NCBI RefSeq assembly: GCF_001522545.3 | Contig: NC_031769.1 | Coordinates: 128,177,613-128,241,612, forward strand | Length of the DNA: 64,000 nucleotides | Origin: Parus major | Taxonomy: Eukaryota > Chordata > Aves > Passeriformes > Paridae | Direction: 5' to 3' | Shown here: positions 48,095-63,300 of the stretch, one piece after another | Position numbering within the stretch: position 1 is the stretch's first letter | Layout: the number at the start of each line of letters is the position of its first letter | Notes under the pieces: model-generated | The model's database searches: none | What the model was told of the DNA's origin: nothing | What the model saw: only the letters and a program-made list of their open reading frames with translations | Translations under genes and position numbers: made by a program

Positions 48095-51000
48095 CCTCAG
48101 GACAAAGGTTAAATCCTTCCTTTCTTTTCTCTGTTAGGCACCACTTCCTTTGGTCCTCTTACTTTGATAACTGCTGAAATTCCTGAGGGCCACAGAGTTA
48201 AGAGATTTTATAATCCGCTGTGCGCTTCTCTGATGAAGAGCACTGCTGGTGTGCTTCATGTAACAGAAATACCTTCACACAATGAAGCAATCATTCTTCC
48301 CTGTCAGGGTCTGAATGTCTTGATTCTCATCCTGCAGCAGGCTTGGCAGGCAGCAAATCCCCCAGTTTGCACAGGGCAGTGGCCAGCATAATCTTTCTGC
48401 ATTTTAAAACATTCTTTAATGCTAGTCTCTCTGCATTCAAATGGTAACTTTAGCTGACATAGGGTTTTGTAGAATATTTGAATTGCAGCCTATTGAAACT
48501 CTACCATGCTGAGTTTATGAATATATTTATTGCAGTATAAATGTATTATTTTCCCCTTTATTTATTATCATATGAGCATGTTTTAATACCTGTTCTGTGA
48601 CTTATTTGGAGGCTATTGTTTCGTTTTTCTTTAGATGGGGGCATGTGCATTATTGAAAGCTTGAATAAAAAGCGGGTAGCATTGAGATAAAGGCTCATAT
48701 TTTTTAAACCAACCCAATCAAGCCTGTAGATTGAATGGACAAAAGAAAATAAATGTAGTACCATATTGCATATTATATGATGGTATAATTAAGTAAATGG
48801 ACAAGTATTGAATGCACAGCTGGACAAAAGTGAATTTACTGAAGGTTAAGAAATTTCCTGTGTGTTTTTTTCACTCTAGATTTCATGACTGCATTTGCAA
48901 AAATTCAGTCTCTCTCTAAGTGAAAACCAATGTAAAATTAATCACACTTTGTAACAGAAAAGGTATGAAGTAAGTCAGGTTTAAAATCAGGTTTAAGTTT
49001 TAAGTATTCCCTTTTCTGCCAGTTCTGGAAAACAAACAAGAAAAACCAGGAACAAAACCCAACACTAAGAGCAACTATCCAGAACTTGGACAGATACTAT
49101 GTAAAATTCTAATGCCAAAAAAAAGGAATGATGACAACCTGAAACTCACTATTTGCATTAGCCATGCTGAATGCCCACCTGGGCAGGAGGGGTGTGAAGC
49201 CTGACTGAGCAGTGGTGTGTCCCCAGCACTGGTGGTGGTGCTGTGCTGCTCTGCTGACACTGGTGGAGACTGATTTGAGGGGACCTGTTGAGACTACCAG
49301 AGCACAGGGTGATATCTGGGTACCAGGCTGGGGCTTGAAAAGAGGAAAGGCAGCTATGCATCTCCCTGTGCTACCTGTCACCTTGTTCCCCCACCACTTA
49401 AGACCCCCAGTGGCACCTAGACCATAGCCACTTGCAGTGGGGATGGTCCTTCCTGGTCTTGTGCCCAAGCACTGGATAATTGGGTTAGAGTGATGGCGAG
49501 GCAGGGTTTGGGGCAGAGAGGGGAATGTGGACATTGAGAATTGGCATCAGAGGGGACCTGGGGCTGGATCTGTATCAGGATATGTCTTAATGGCTTCTCC
49601 CAATTCACAGCTGCATAACTCGTGCTCGAGTCAGGTTTATAATATCTCAGGCATGTGATTCACGAGTGTAAAGGCCACTGGTTACAATTACACATTTATT
49701 TTTACCTACTACTAGGGGAATTTCCATTCACTACAATGTGAGCTGGTTGCCCTTGCTCTGTAGTGTTTCACTAGTATTTTCCCTGATAATTCATGTCTAA
49801 GAAACACAAGACAGAGAGAGACTTAATGTTATGTGAACGGATTTTCCTAGGGTAACTGTATTCAGTCTTTGCTCAAACTGAACGAATATCTTTGATCTGT
49901 CAACTGTGAAAAGTAAACTGGGTGCGACCTTCCGTCATCGGCTAATCGTCTCACTTAATGACATCTGTTAACTTTGTTCTGATATTAGATCATGGTCTTT
50001 CTTTGTACTGTCAAGATTTTTCATTCAAGGTCTAATTATTTCACTTTATGTGTATACAGATATCTTGGGAGTCAGTTGCACCCAGTAGGAAGATAATTTT
50101 TTCTATTTTGAATCTCAAAACCTGATCACAGTGGTAAGATCAACGTGGCCTTTTAATGGATAAAATACACCAGCTTAAAGCTCAGCATTGTATCTCAATC
50201 CGTCTCTTCCCCTCAGTTTCTCACAGGCACTGTATTTACTTTTATTCTTAAGTGAGAGAGGAGGAAAAGGGAGAATTGCTTCTGTCCCAGTAAAGTTTGT
50301 TATTTCAATACCTGAAAATTTGATTGGTTTGACTTGTTGCATACATCTGAACTGCCCCACAGGAAGAAGAAAATACTGGTTTCCAGTCTGTCCCTTTCCC
50401 TTTCAAGGTTTTTTTTATTTTTTTGCCTTTTAATAGTGACAAAGGCATGGATAGATGGCATTTTGGGGGATTAATGGCCATTTGGGGTTAATGCCGTCTG
50501 TCCCTCAGCTCTTTCCAAACAGTGATTAATCTCCAGGGGAATGTGTGTGCCCTGATCGCTACTCCTGATAAAGCTCATCCTTATAGTATAGATCAAAACA
50601 TGTAGACTTATTGTAGTAATGGCCATGCTCTCACCTCCCAGGCTCTGTTCAATTCAGTCAGCCACAGCTTAAGCCCCTGGTATCTGCTCACATTCAGTTC
50701 AACAGGCATTTTGTCCCTTAGGTCCAATCCTGCAACGTGTCCAGTGTTGCTCACCAGTGTTTGTGAACACTAGTAACTCTAGGGAAATTTCCTCTTAGAA
50801 TGTTGAGGCACTCAGTTCCCCTTCCCTCTACTGTGCAATAGCACTGGAGGGTGTGGGACCACTGAAAAGTGCAAAGGCAAGGAGTGGAAACTGGCTTTTG
50901 GGGTGAGGGGACAGGGATAGGTGGCCAGATTGATGGCAGGAGAAGCGTTGCACAACCATGAGCTTTTACGCCTGTTTCCTTCTTCTGTCCCCAGCCAGCT

Positions 51001-54000
51001 CTTCATTTGTTAGTATGCTGTACTCTCTTTGCCAGGTTCAGATGAAAGTAAAATAGTCAGTTAAGTGAATTGCACCATCTGTAGATGACCAGTGCTTGTC
51101 AGTAAGTCAGCCATACTGACCAGGTGAGTAGGTCTAATATTTTTCAGATGCTTTCCCGGGGATAGCTAAGGATTGCAAGTTGCAGCATACTACATCAGCT
51201 CTTAAAGATAGGTTGGCTGCTGTCTCTGTATTAGGTTATTTTCTTAGGTATTATTTTCTTGGTTGTATTTCTTAGTACCTTGTCTGGCTACTTTTCCATT
51301 TCTGAAGCAGTTTATTCTACATCACCTCCTCTGGGAGATTACTCCATAATCTAGTTGTCTTCACTGGGATCCAGCCTCATTTCAATTAGCATTTCATGCA
51401 TTTAGAGTAGGAGTGTCTAGTTCAATATCTGGTTATATATATAAGTAATACACACAGGTAAGGAAAAATGCATAGAAGGTATCAAGACTGCTATATGAAA
51501 AGGTTTTAAATCCTGAGAATCTGAATTAAATACTTTGGTACATTCCTGACTCTTTAAAAACATATTACATGCTGAGAAATAATAGAAGAAAAAATAAGAC
51601 CTCAATGGCCATATTTTCTACTTCTGTCCCATGTTTTAGTCCATGTAATATTTTTATGTGGTATCTAATCTCTCTGTGAGCAGCTCCCTGAGCTGTCCTC
51701 TGGGTTTTCATCATGCATTCCTTCCCCTTTAGGAAGAGGATTGTGTTTTATAAGCTCTTATACGTAAACTTGCCACTCATAGATCTTTATGGTCAATGAA
51801 AATTGTGTGAATGGGTGCAAGTATTTTATTTTAATTTCAAACTGTGTAAATTTTTAGTTTATAGATATAAAAAATGCTATCTTTTTAGTTTATTTTTGGT
51901 CTTGATAGGACTTTTAAGTACAACAGTTACCAAATAAGTGATATGTTCCATTTTCACAGTGGTTATTATACATACAACTTTTCACAGCTTCCCATGTGTC
52001 TGTTTTTCTTATTCATTCTTCTAATGATTGTGATGGGCTACCATAGAATTAGCAAACCCTGTAATCACTGATCCCTTCTGTATATATTCCCACATCTAGT
52101 TTGAAAAGCATGGAGGCTATTCCCATAATTCTTAATGAACTCCAAACACTCTTGATGACAATAAAAGAAAATGCAAAGCCATCAGCAACTTACCAGAACA
52201 GTAATTGGTAGTCAGGGCTATTGGCAGCTGTGGGGCTATTTGGAAACAAATTTTTATTTCACCAGCAGCAGAGTAAAACAAACTGCAGAGACCTCATCTA
52301 CATTTTTTTCCCCTTAAGGTCTTTCTCCTCTTTTTTCTCTCCCTCTTTCATGCTGACCATATTTGCCAAAAAAGCCGATCAAGCATGTGGAGATTTCATT
52401 CACACACATCAGAGTGGGAGACTTTGACTGTGGCATTAGTAACTAAGCCTTCTCTCTTATTCCATTTCCAAGTGCACCTTTGCTTGCTCAGTTTGTAGAA
52501 ACATTCATTATTACTGGAGAAAAAATGCCCAGTATCCAGTGTTAAGTAAGTATTCAAAATTAGCATGACTTTTGTAGTGGAATGCATTTAAAAGGAAGTG
52601 TAACTTCCAGCCTTATTTTGTTTTTCACCTGTTTAGTAGATGTTTATTTTAGATGTCTCATGTATTGTGTAATAATCTATGAGTTGGTTCATTGTTCTGT
52701 ATTTGCCAACTGAACATTCAGGTTCTGTTTTGTTCTATTCTATTCTTTATTTAAAAAATAAAAACTGAGAGCACCATGAACTTGATCTTGCCCATCCTGA
52801 GAAGACACAAGCACTGACATTTAGGGGGTCTGCCAAGGACTTCTCCCCAGCAGGTCCATCAAGGAGCCACACAAACTGCGTCTTTGATGCAAGCTACAGG
52901 AATTAATAAAGGAAATTAACACAAGTTCTTGTCTGTATTTTCTGCTTCTAGCACCTGGTTTTAAGATTCTCCTATCACTATGAATACTCTAGGTTACTGG
53001 TATCTGAACAGATGCCTTTATCTGCCTCATTTTTAAATTGAATGGTTAGGACCTTTTAAATTATTCACCAGTGTTAACCAATATTAGAGCAGAAAAACCT
53101 CAGTCAACAAACCCATTTTCTTTTAATGAGTTCACTTCATTGAAATGCAACTCATAAAATGTCATCATTGCAAAAAGGCTGGTTCTCAAACTTCGGTTTT
53201 ATGGTATTAAATATCACATTACTTTCAAAAATATCCAGGATGGTTTGCAATTCCTTTAGGTACTCAACCACCCTTCACATTGCTGGATTTGAGAAGTGTG
53301 GTAGGATTTTATCTTTTCGACTACATAATTGTAGAGTCTTTACAGAGATTATCTAAACTACAGGTATGAGCTCAGATGAGAGATTTTAGCATTCACATTT
53401 CCCTTTGATTTCAAAGTAATCTGAAGCTGTTCAGGGCCTTAGAGGAGTGTGTTCTTGTGCCGTATTTCTGGTACATCCTGGTTGTAGTTAATTGCTCTCA
53501 CATGGATAAGCTGTGTAACTGTCCTCACCCCAGAGGCTGTCTGGGAGTGAGCCAAAGTCCCAGCTCGCTTGCTCTCTCTGACTTCTTCTGCAATGGATGA
53601 TGAGTGTCATTTAGCAATTAGCAATAAAAAAAATGATCATGTGGAAATAATACTATGAAGTAGAAAAGAGGGTTTCTAAAGAGTCAGTTCTACTGTGCCA
53701 TCAGGTTTCTTTTCTCTGCCAAACACATCTTCATTTGAATGTGGTAAAGCACAGATAGGTAAATAGAGGGCATGGTTTGAGACAGACTCACTGCAGGCCA
53801 TTGATTTCCATCTCAGTATCACAATGGTAACCTTGGCCTAATGCTTGGCTTGAGAAAGTGCCCTATGTAATGAAGCAGAATACGGGCAAATACCTCATGG
53901 TCTTGTGTGAGTTGCAAGAGGACTGATCTCCAGTCTAGAGAAGATCTAGCTGAGAGGTTACAGTTTCTTTTGTGCTAAGCTGGTGTTGAAAAGTATTCAT

Positions 54001-56000
54001 TGTTTCCTGAAAAAGACTGGAAGTTTTGATGTGCTCTGAGAAGTTGATGCAACCCTTGAATGGGTGATCCTGATCCTTCATGCCCCCTGAGTGGTTCATA
54101 AACTAGGTACTTTGTCTAGGTAAAGACTTCCCTGCTGAGGGGGAATTATCAGCTAGCAGAGAAATCACAGAGGAGCCTCCAGCCTCATACAGGCAGGACA
54201 CACGATGGAGCCTGCCTGGCCATCCCAGCCCTCCTAGGCTGCCATGACTTTCCTTTCAACTCTCACTTGAAATCTTGTGCACTGGAAGGCACCTCCAAGG
54301 CATGTACATCCAGGTTAGACAAGGTGTGACAATTAACACCCTGGAACAAAAATGACACAAAGGTGAGGAGGATTAGTGCTCCTCTGTGTGCCATCACAGC
54401 CACTTTAAGTGGATGAAATATCTTGGCATAATCTGCAGCTCCTGGAGACTTCATACTGCCTGGAGCTTTATGCTGTTCCCACTAGGGGCTTGCATTCAAA
54501 CAGCACAGAAATGCAAAGTCTCACCCCAAGAAATCCATTTCTCCTTGGGGAGAAATCCCTCTTCCTCCTTTCTCCACCCCCAATCCCACCCTGCTGTGCA
54601 GCACACAGAGATCCCTGCAAGCACAGGCTCTGCACCAAGTCCAGCCAATAAGTGATTTGGTTGAAGACACGGTATTTACAGGCTCTCAGGAGGCTCATTG
54701 TAAAAATCTGCAAATTAATTGATGTATAATAAGACAGCACAGTATCTTCAAGGATTTCTTGTAGCCTTCTCCTAGTGCTTGGGCTAATATTTCTCTTCAC
54801 AGCAGTCATCTCCATATATCTTCTGTAATGTGGTGGAATCAGTGCCTTGGATATTTTTTTTTGAATTCTAGTTGCCAGACAGCTATAGACCAATTAATCT
54901 AGAAGTATGCACATTTGGGGCTAGTATTCTCTAGTGACTCAGCAATGTAACAGATGGCAAAATATTTCATATTTATTTCCATTCCATTTCTATATTGGAA
55001 ATGAACCCAGACATTTTATTTTTTTTGACAGTCAGACAACATCTGTTGAGAACACTGTCAGCTGAATTACAACCTCTCTGGCAGGTAGTTGGGTAGACAG
55101 CATGAATTACTTTCAGCTATTCTGTATGTGGTTAAATCTCTTTCTCTACTGCATTATTTTCATCTTAACTGCTGGATTTATGGATGTTGACTAGCTTTAC
55201 ATTGTATCTCTGAGAGTTTAAGTTTGGTCTTATAAAGATTTGATGCATCAAGATGCTGAGCATTAAGTTGTGATATCAGTGGATTTATTTGTACTCATTC
55301 CTTAGCCAAGACCAATTAAAGGAAGAGATATTTTTGAGGGAACAGGCCAGGGGCTTGGAGGAGATGCACTTCACTGCCGTGGAAAGAACTCAAGTGTGGG
55401 AGTGACTTGGAGGATTGAGTCCCAGGAGCTGGTGTGATCCAGACATATCACAGTCTGAGATATCTGAGCTGAGAGAAGGCTGCCAAGTGCTCTCTCTCCT
55501 GGTGCAAGCAGCATACTAGACTTCTGGCAGTTCCCAAACAAAATTTTTCCTGGGGACGCAGGTGTGGAAGTTGAGGCCTTCCATTGTGAGAGGATGAGGA
55601 GCCTGAGCATCGGGGGAAGCTTGATCTGAGAGAAGGGATTCAGTATTTTTGTGCAAAGATCAAAACTCCCTGAGCAGCAGAATTAGCAGTTTCATCTAGG
55701 CTTGTTGTCCTGTGTCTTGTATGCCTTATCTCATGCTTATCTTGTATGCAGTAAACTCTATTCCTGCCCTCCTGAGCACTCCATACTGCCAGTCTACCTC
55801 TGCAACAGCAGTCAATTCTGCCTCTGGTCTATTCCCCCTCCACAGTACTCCAAGTCCTCTTACATTTTTTCTGCTGTTGAGCAAGGCACTATGTGTGATG
55901 ATCAGAGGCACATACATATTCATTTTCTAGAGAACATATGGCTGTGGACTGGCCAGCTGCTGCCAAACAGATTGAACAACAGCTGAGTTCTCCTCCCGTT
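48095..56000. other. unique-looking non-coding DNA
   Basis: No gene, RNA gene or transposon is recognised. Two 141-codon minus-strand frames (49109-49534 and 54468-54893) are the longest; each overlaps comparable plus-strand frames and resembles nothing known. Confidence 0.5.
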
Positions 56001-57285
56001 TCCAGCAGACATTTCAGATTTTCAGCAAATATATTTGAGTGTCCTCTAAGATGTCTACTGTCTGCCAAATACAATTAGGGTAAACTGACGGACAGATAGG
56101 ACAGACAGGGTGAGCACAGTTGTGGAAAACTAGGTTAAGAATCACAGTAAACAAGTGACTAATTAGGGAAATATTTGCAAAACATTAGTTTAATTCCTTG
56201 GGTTCTGTGCTATCTTTTAAATTACTTTATTCAGCTTCTTCTTTGGGATAGGAATTTGATGTTCTTCTCTGTTTATTTGGTACTTAATATTATTTGTCCA
56301 CAGCACACACATGAAGTCAGACTGGTTGCATCCAGCCAACCATATGCATGTGTGTGTATTTATACTCATGTTTACAGAGGTATCCAAACCCAAGGCTGAT
56401 TACTGCTGTTATTAAAAACTTGAAGTTGTAAAAAATGTTAAGGTTTCTAAATAGGATTGCTGTGTCAAACTGGATAAAAGTAGAGCGTCCAAGTAGATAA
56501 AGTGGAAAACACAGGCCTAAGTGATGGGTTTGAGCAAAGAAACACACCAATGTCCTAGTGCCTATCTCTGGGTACCAGTTTGGATGCCTGGTTAGTGACA
56601 GACTGTATGTGACAAGGGCATGACAAGTTGTTGAGCCTCAGGGGAGGCTTGGTGGGTGCCCCAGTCTGTTCATGTAGCGTGGGACAGGCAGAAGTTAGCA
56701 TGGGGTACTGGTGGATTCTTTTTGTAGATTGAAACTAAGACACTTGTATTTGCCAGGAGCTGAGCCTGCTAATAGAGATGACTTGTAGGTCAGAGGCTCG
56801 GGATGTCCTGCTTTGTGCTCTACCTGTGAGCTCTTGCCAAAGCTGGGAGGAACTTTGTGTTCTGCATTGCTCACTTGTGTAAAAATAAAAATCCAAGCAA
56901 CTATTCTCTAAGTTTCTCAGTGATACTGAAGTTTGCTGCACAGTCATTGTCCCTGCTTTAAGGACCAAAGACCTCTGTATGTATTCAAGGGCTCCATCAA
57001 ATTCTTATTATTTTCCAGTGGCCCCAGTGCTTTAAATTAGCCCATACATTTTAAGAAACCACAGAAACTACCAATTTTACCCAGAAAAATTGAATGTCTA
57101 TTTGGTCCCTCTCCTTGTCTAAAGTGGGATTTCTGGTTGCTAAACAGAAGCTTGCTGAATTCCAGGTAGAAACTGCAAATAAATACTTAAACGCATGCAA
57201 TAAGGCACTGCCACCAAGTAGCCAACTAAACTATAGATTTAAGGCTTCTTAAAATGTACTAAAATATTCTCTCTCTTTTTTAAAA

Positions 57286-57317
<32 letters not shown>

Positions 57318-60300
57318 GTCATTAGAGGATGGCTTGAGTTTTATTATTGTCTTATGCATCCCATTGCATTCTGATGGCCACAATCTGGCCTTTAATGAAT
57401 CTTTTTTGAACTTGTTGATTAGCAAGGTGTTATTTGTGTGGAAAGCATTTCAGAAACAATGGGGATTTTTTTTTTGTCTTAGATGTTATTCTAAATGAGC
57501 CATGATTACAGTTCTTCACGGATACTTCTTTTTGCTATTGTTTTATTAGGTAATGAAAGTTTTAAGACAAAAGGTGGTGCTCCTCTTAACCAGGAAACAC
57601 AACACTGTTTAAATTTTGCAAGATAAGGAAGCCCAAGGAAGTTCAGAAGTCTTCATGGCCACTGACCACCTGCTGACATCATCTGTGGGTGAATCACTTG
57701 CTGATCCAAAATCACCTGAAGTGAAATTGTCCTTTAAAACTAACCCATACATCTTAGGATGCAAAACCACATCATGGATTTAATAAATTCTCAATTTATT
57801 GTCCAAAACCTTTAGGGTACAGTGAATTACCCCCAAGACAATAAAAGTGCAAAAAATAACCTTCATGACACCTTTGTTGAGCTCATTATGGTGGGCATTA
57901 AGTCCCACACTTGGTACAGGGGCCAGGAGGTGGCTGCTAGATGGACTCTTCCATATACACTGTGTCTACAGGTGAATTACTGTAATAGGAATATTACATT
58001 TTCCATCTGTAATAAAAAGAAAATAAAATAACATAATTTAATATAAAAAGCCAGTTAAAAGGATGTCCTACCTCCTCTGGAAACAGGGAGGAGGAAAACT
58101 CTCGGTAGTCAGGAGTAGTTGGTAGCTGGAAAGAATGGGGATGCTATTAATGAACAACCCTACAAGGCTGAAAGAGAAAAACATGCATAAAAAAGCTGCA
58201 GAGCTTGAAATCCAAACTACATCAGTCATTTAGCCTGTTGAAATCACTGTCTGGTCTTCCACAGGAAATCAGTAGATCAGGAGGACTTAGCACTACCTAA
58301 TAGTGTCAACAAAAGTAGCAATGAAAAATAGTGTGGCTCAAGGGGTGACACGTATAGATCTTGTAGCTAGGGTTTAGGGAGTTGATGTAGACAAGTATGT
58401 CCTTTTAATTGATCTTCTCACATCCCTTAGATAAAAACAACGCAGAGGAGTAATCTCAAGAGGAATATAGTTCTCTCTAAATGTGAAAGATATTAAGCAA
58501 ACATTCTGCTGCCCATAGAGACTGTAAAAGCTCTTCTCACCATAAAGTTTGCCCGTTTCTGTACTTATATGAAGAAAGCAAAGGCTAACAGAAGTTTAGT
58601 AATCACATGGGAAAGAAGTCACAGACTGTCTGTGGGTCTTTCAGACCATGGGAACACTTCTGGGCCAGGAAGAATGTGAAATATTCCCTTGGTTGGGTGT
58701 GACCTTTGTTATGCCTTTCCCAGACCAATTGTTGACATCAATTTTGTCATATCAGAACATGGCTGGAGTAAGGTGATTTTACAAGAACATAACCAAAATA
58801 AAAACACTGTGAGGATGATGTGTCTGTGCTCTATCAAGAGTTATCCTGTCTTTGTCTTTCTTGTCTTTCCTATATTGGTATGGAGAAATATAAGTTTAAT
58901 CTCTGGAGGAGGGTACTTTACACAAGTTGGATGTGAGGCAATGCAAAGCAAAGGCTTGATGAAGTCTGCAGTAAAGAACAGCAGGCATCACTTATGTGGG
59001 ATTTCTTGGGTATGAAGCCAAAATATTTCACTTACATTCTTCCAAAAACACTTAAATACAGTAAATTGTGTGTAGTGTAAATTAGTAATGATGTGATTTG
59101 GAGGCACAAAACCCCAGTGAGAAGAGTGTCTGAGCACAGGTGAGCTGGGAGCTGATGAAGCACCGAGGCAGTTAAAGGAGTTTCTCTTGTCTTGTTGCTG
59201 TCAGCCTGTGGAGTGAGGTTATCAGTGTGACATTTCTCATCTATACTACAGGTTTGTATATTTATTATTCTGTTTTATTTGTTACAACAAATCAATGCAT
59301 CCTGTTCAGTGGGACAGTCTGGAGTCTTGCCTTTACTGCCTGACCAGCTCAAATTGCCACTGACCTGCCTTGTACTCCTGTAAGGAATTACAGCACTAGA
59401 AAGCAGATGCAAAGCTCTGAATCTCCACACCTTCCTGCATGACAGCGAGGTGAAGTCAAGGTGTAAAAGAAAGATGCCCTCCATAGACTTCAGCTGACTT
59501 TGCAGTTAGGTTGGAAGAAGAAATAGGATATGGGCAGCCTGACTGACAGCGTGGAAATAACCCTGACCTTGCCAAGACTTGTATCTGAGCCAGCCTGTCT
59601 GCATGAGAACTGTCCTTTAGACATTGCTGAAATTTTTTATTTGTTCAGAGAAAATATGTGTTTGAAGGACTGAACCAAAATGGGAACTTGAGGTGTTAGT
59701 CATGTAATCAGTCAACTCCACTCAAAAATTTGGAAGAGCGGGGCAGGCATATGAACAGGGAGTAGCTGATGCAGAAGATCCTCTGAAAGCTGTCTGATGC
59801 TGACTGTTCTCCCATGGGACTGCTAACAGAACTGCTCAACATGCATGATGTGGCTGGTGTGAGTCTGTGAGAGCCAAGGTCTGTAGGGGCCATGGTCTCT
59901 GAGGTGCCCCATTTACCTCCAGTGTGATGATGGTTCTGTAACAAAGGCAGACAGAACTGAAGTGTGCGAACCCAAATGTCTGAGCTAACAACCCATGCAA
60001 ATTGAGCTCCTTACATTAAGCAAAGAAGTTTTAAATTGGACAGAATTCACATTGTTGTCTGCTTCAATTTTCAGACATACCTATAGAAGTGGTTTTAATA
60101 CTTTACATATTGAACAATCACCATGTGTCCTTTGAAGTCCTGTTTCTGTGCCTGAGCTACTATTTCTGGGCTATTTGGGATTAAATCTGCTGTGTGCATG
60201 TTTAAAAGTTGTTTAAAAGTCAGCATGTGCAGATTAGAATGAGAAATACGTGAAATGTGGAGGTGTTTAAAATTTCCATTTAATTTCCACTTTAAATGTT

Positions 60301-63300
60301 CAGGTATTGTTTAATTATAATTATTTCACATCAATTATTGCACCTAACAACAGAGAATCAGACTGCAGACAAACTTTAAAGTTTTTTTTCAAAGACTGTA
60401 ATTGCCTTTCTTTTCCCTTTCACCATACCTTGAGATATCCTTCTGTTAGAATGGGGTGTAGGATTCCCTTTATGATGTTCTGGTGCATTGTTGTGAAAGG
60501 AATTATCATGTTGCAAATTCAATAACCTCCCTTCAGGATCAGTTAGCAAGAAATCATAGGTCATAAAGGAACAAAACCTTGTTAAACTTAATATCCTCAG
60601 TAACAAAGCAGGAAGGGTAAGAGGAGTTCTAAAAATTTCAGAGGTTTTGGTTTTAATCAGCTTTGAAAATTTTGATCTAATTTGAAATGTGAGTTTCAGA
60701 TGATTATCCTGCTTTCTGCAACACAGAAAGTTTGTTCATAAGGTGAAAATCCACTGTGTGCCAAGACTCAGCTTAGAGAATGTTTTTATGGCTATCCAAT
60801 AAACTTTGAAAATACGGGTTTATAATGGAAATGCTGACTTACTTCTTATTCTAACAAGACTGGTGGATGCTGCTGTAATGGACTGTGTAATTTATAGGAG
60901 TCACCTGTTAAGCCATCTGGGACAGAAAGTTTCCCAACTTCTAAAATGTTGGTAACTGGATTAGCCTTATAAACTTCATTTTGCAATGATACCAAATGCA
61001 TCTATATCAGCCCATTGCATTCTTGGGCTGTCATTTCATATTTATAAAAAAAAAATAAAAAGAGCTTTTTTAGTTACCTCAGTATGAGAAGTAGTGGAGG
61101 TTAGAAGCTGGTGCTTTGATTTATTGTTTATAGGTGTCATATGGAGTGAGTTCTGGGGTGAAATAAAAGTTTTTGTTGTTACTCCTCAGATAGAGAAAGT
61201 GTCAGGGTTTTTTAAAAGGGACTTGGGGCTTTTAAATGTGGCTACACTATGTAAGTCCATTGGGCCTTTCACAGACTGGAGGAATGAACAGAAAAAAAGG
61301 TTAATGGAGAAAGAAAGATGATGAATGATGGGGGATCATTAATAGTCATCAGCAAGAAAAGCCCTATCTGTGAGTTTATGAGAATAACAATGTCTCTTGC
61401 AGTAGTAAATAATTAATTTTCCTTGGAAGCCAGTGATCAATGAGGAGCAACTTTATTTTGTCACTGGTTTATTTTTTTTCTCCAACTGTTTTTTTCTTCT
61501 CTATAATAATTTTAATGTGGTCTTTATTCAGTTTCATGGTACTCTGAGTAAAAGGTGTTTGTCGGCAGGACTTTCAGCTCAGCATTTGGGATACTTCATG
61601 TAATTTATCATGGAGAATTCCTCTCACTTTGTTAAAAGAAACATCAATTTTTGCAGATGACTTGATGAAGCTAAAGCACTGAACTTCAGGTGATCATTAC
61701 AGATATTTTTCATGGGAATTAGAGCAATATTAGCCTTTCCCCCACACTGCAATTGTAATACATAACATTTTGCACTCCTGTTGAAGTGTCTATGGATGTA
61801 ACTTGGCATTTTCACCCCAGCTGTTGCAAGGTGTTGCTCAATACTCTTAAACAGATGCTAATGTCCAGTGAACATCCAGCTAGCAGTAGTCTTCAGACAG
61901 CCTGACAGACAAACTCTGGCCTTGTAGGGGAGCCAGATGTTTCTGGGCAGCTTGTTGGAGACTGTGGAGCCGGCTCCTAGGGAATAATGAGCATCCCAAG
62001 CCTCAGTGCTTTCCACACCATATGTAAGAGGCATGTCGCCCAGCTTTGTCCTCCAAGAATACATGTAGGGTAGATGAAACATTTATGAAAAACAAATCTA
62101 AATGAGAATTCCAGCAAAAGGAAAACCCTGTAGTCCAGAAGCAGTTCTCCACCCTCAGGAAGCAGGCAAAGAACTGACTGAACCATCCAAACCAGATAGC
62201 AATCCTATTGCTTAATGTGCTACTGGCAACTTCTCAAGAATTGTGGTGAAGGGGTTCAATGAAATTATACATATATTGGCATGAACTCACATTCCATGGT
62301 GCCTTCTCTTTATTCTAATTTTTAGGTTTTTATGTATCTTTCAGAACACTGTATCAAGGTACTTGAAGCTTTAGTTTGTCTGCTGCTTAAAATATGTGAG
62401 GATTTGGGAATCATAGTGGACACACAGCTGAGGATTAGCTTTCAGTGTAATGCTATGAAAAAGGAAGGTGGTGCATATCAAGTCAGTATAGGAGGATGAT
62501 TTCCCCTCCCTACTTATTATTTATAGGGCTAAAACACTCCACTCTTGGACTCGAATACAAGAGTGGAAAGATGGGCCATTAACACCTGAATATGTGAAAA
62601 GCATGACCTAAATTCTTCTCTGACTATTTACTAAGATCTTTAATTCAGTGAAAATGCATATAGTTAAAAAATTAGTTAAGGATTCTAACCTAAATAACAA
62701 AGGCAGAACAAACCCTTGGATACAGTTTAGCACCAAACAGATACAGCAGAGAAATGAGACAAATATTTAAGTGATGCTAGAAGAATGACTGAGCTATCAA
62801 GGGAAAAACTGAGTTTTATATCTCCTGAAAACTTCATACCAGGACTTGTTGGAGAATATATATAAGCCAAAAAAATTCTGGGGCTCAGTAAAAAAGCAGG
62901 TGAATGGAATTATATCGTCAGTGTTGTACTTTTGGTCTTTAGAAGTAGAAAGGAAGTTGAGTTTAAAGGGAGCTAACAGCCTGCTGCAGGGCAGGCTTAA
63001 AAGAAGACAGAGCACAGACAGCAACTTATGGTGAGCATAACTATTTTTTTTCTATTTTTAGCTCTGTCTTTTCAGTGACTGCATTCGAGGATGGCAAGAG
63101 ACCACGTACCATTACGTAACTGTTTGAGTGAAAAGAATTTTCCTCAAAAGTACTTGGGACACTAAGCAGATGGCAGCAACTTAATCCAGTCCAAAGAAGG
63201 AGTAAGTGAAATCACTCAGTCAGTTACATTCATTGGGAAAACTCTCTGATTCTCTCATATCTAATGGAAAAAGAAAATAAAACATTACTGAAACTGCCAC

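Noticed and set aside
49109..49534. 141-codon minus-strand open frame
   Set aside because: Overlapping open frames exist on the other strand and there is no family resemblance; it is attributed to fewer stops in a locally GC-richer stretch.
54468..54893. 141-codon minus-strand open frame
   Set aside because: No domain, and it overlaps two plus-strand frames of about 80-90 codons.
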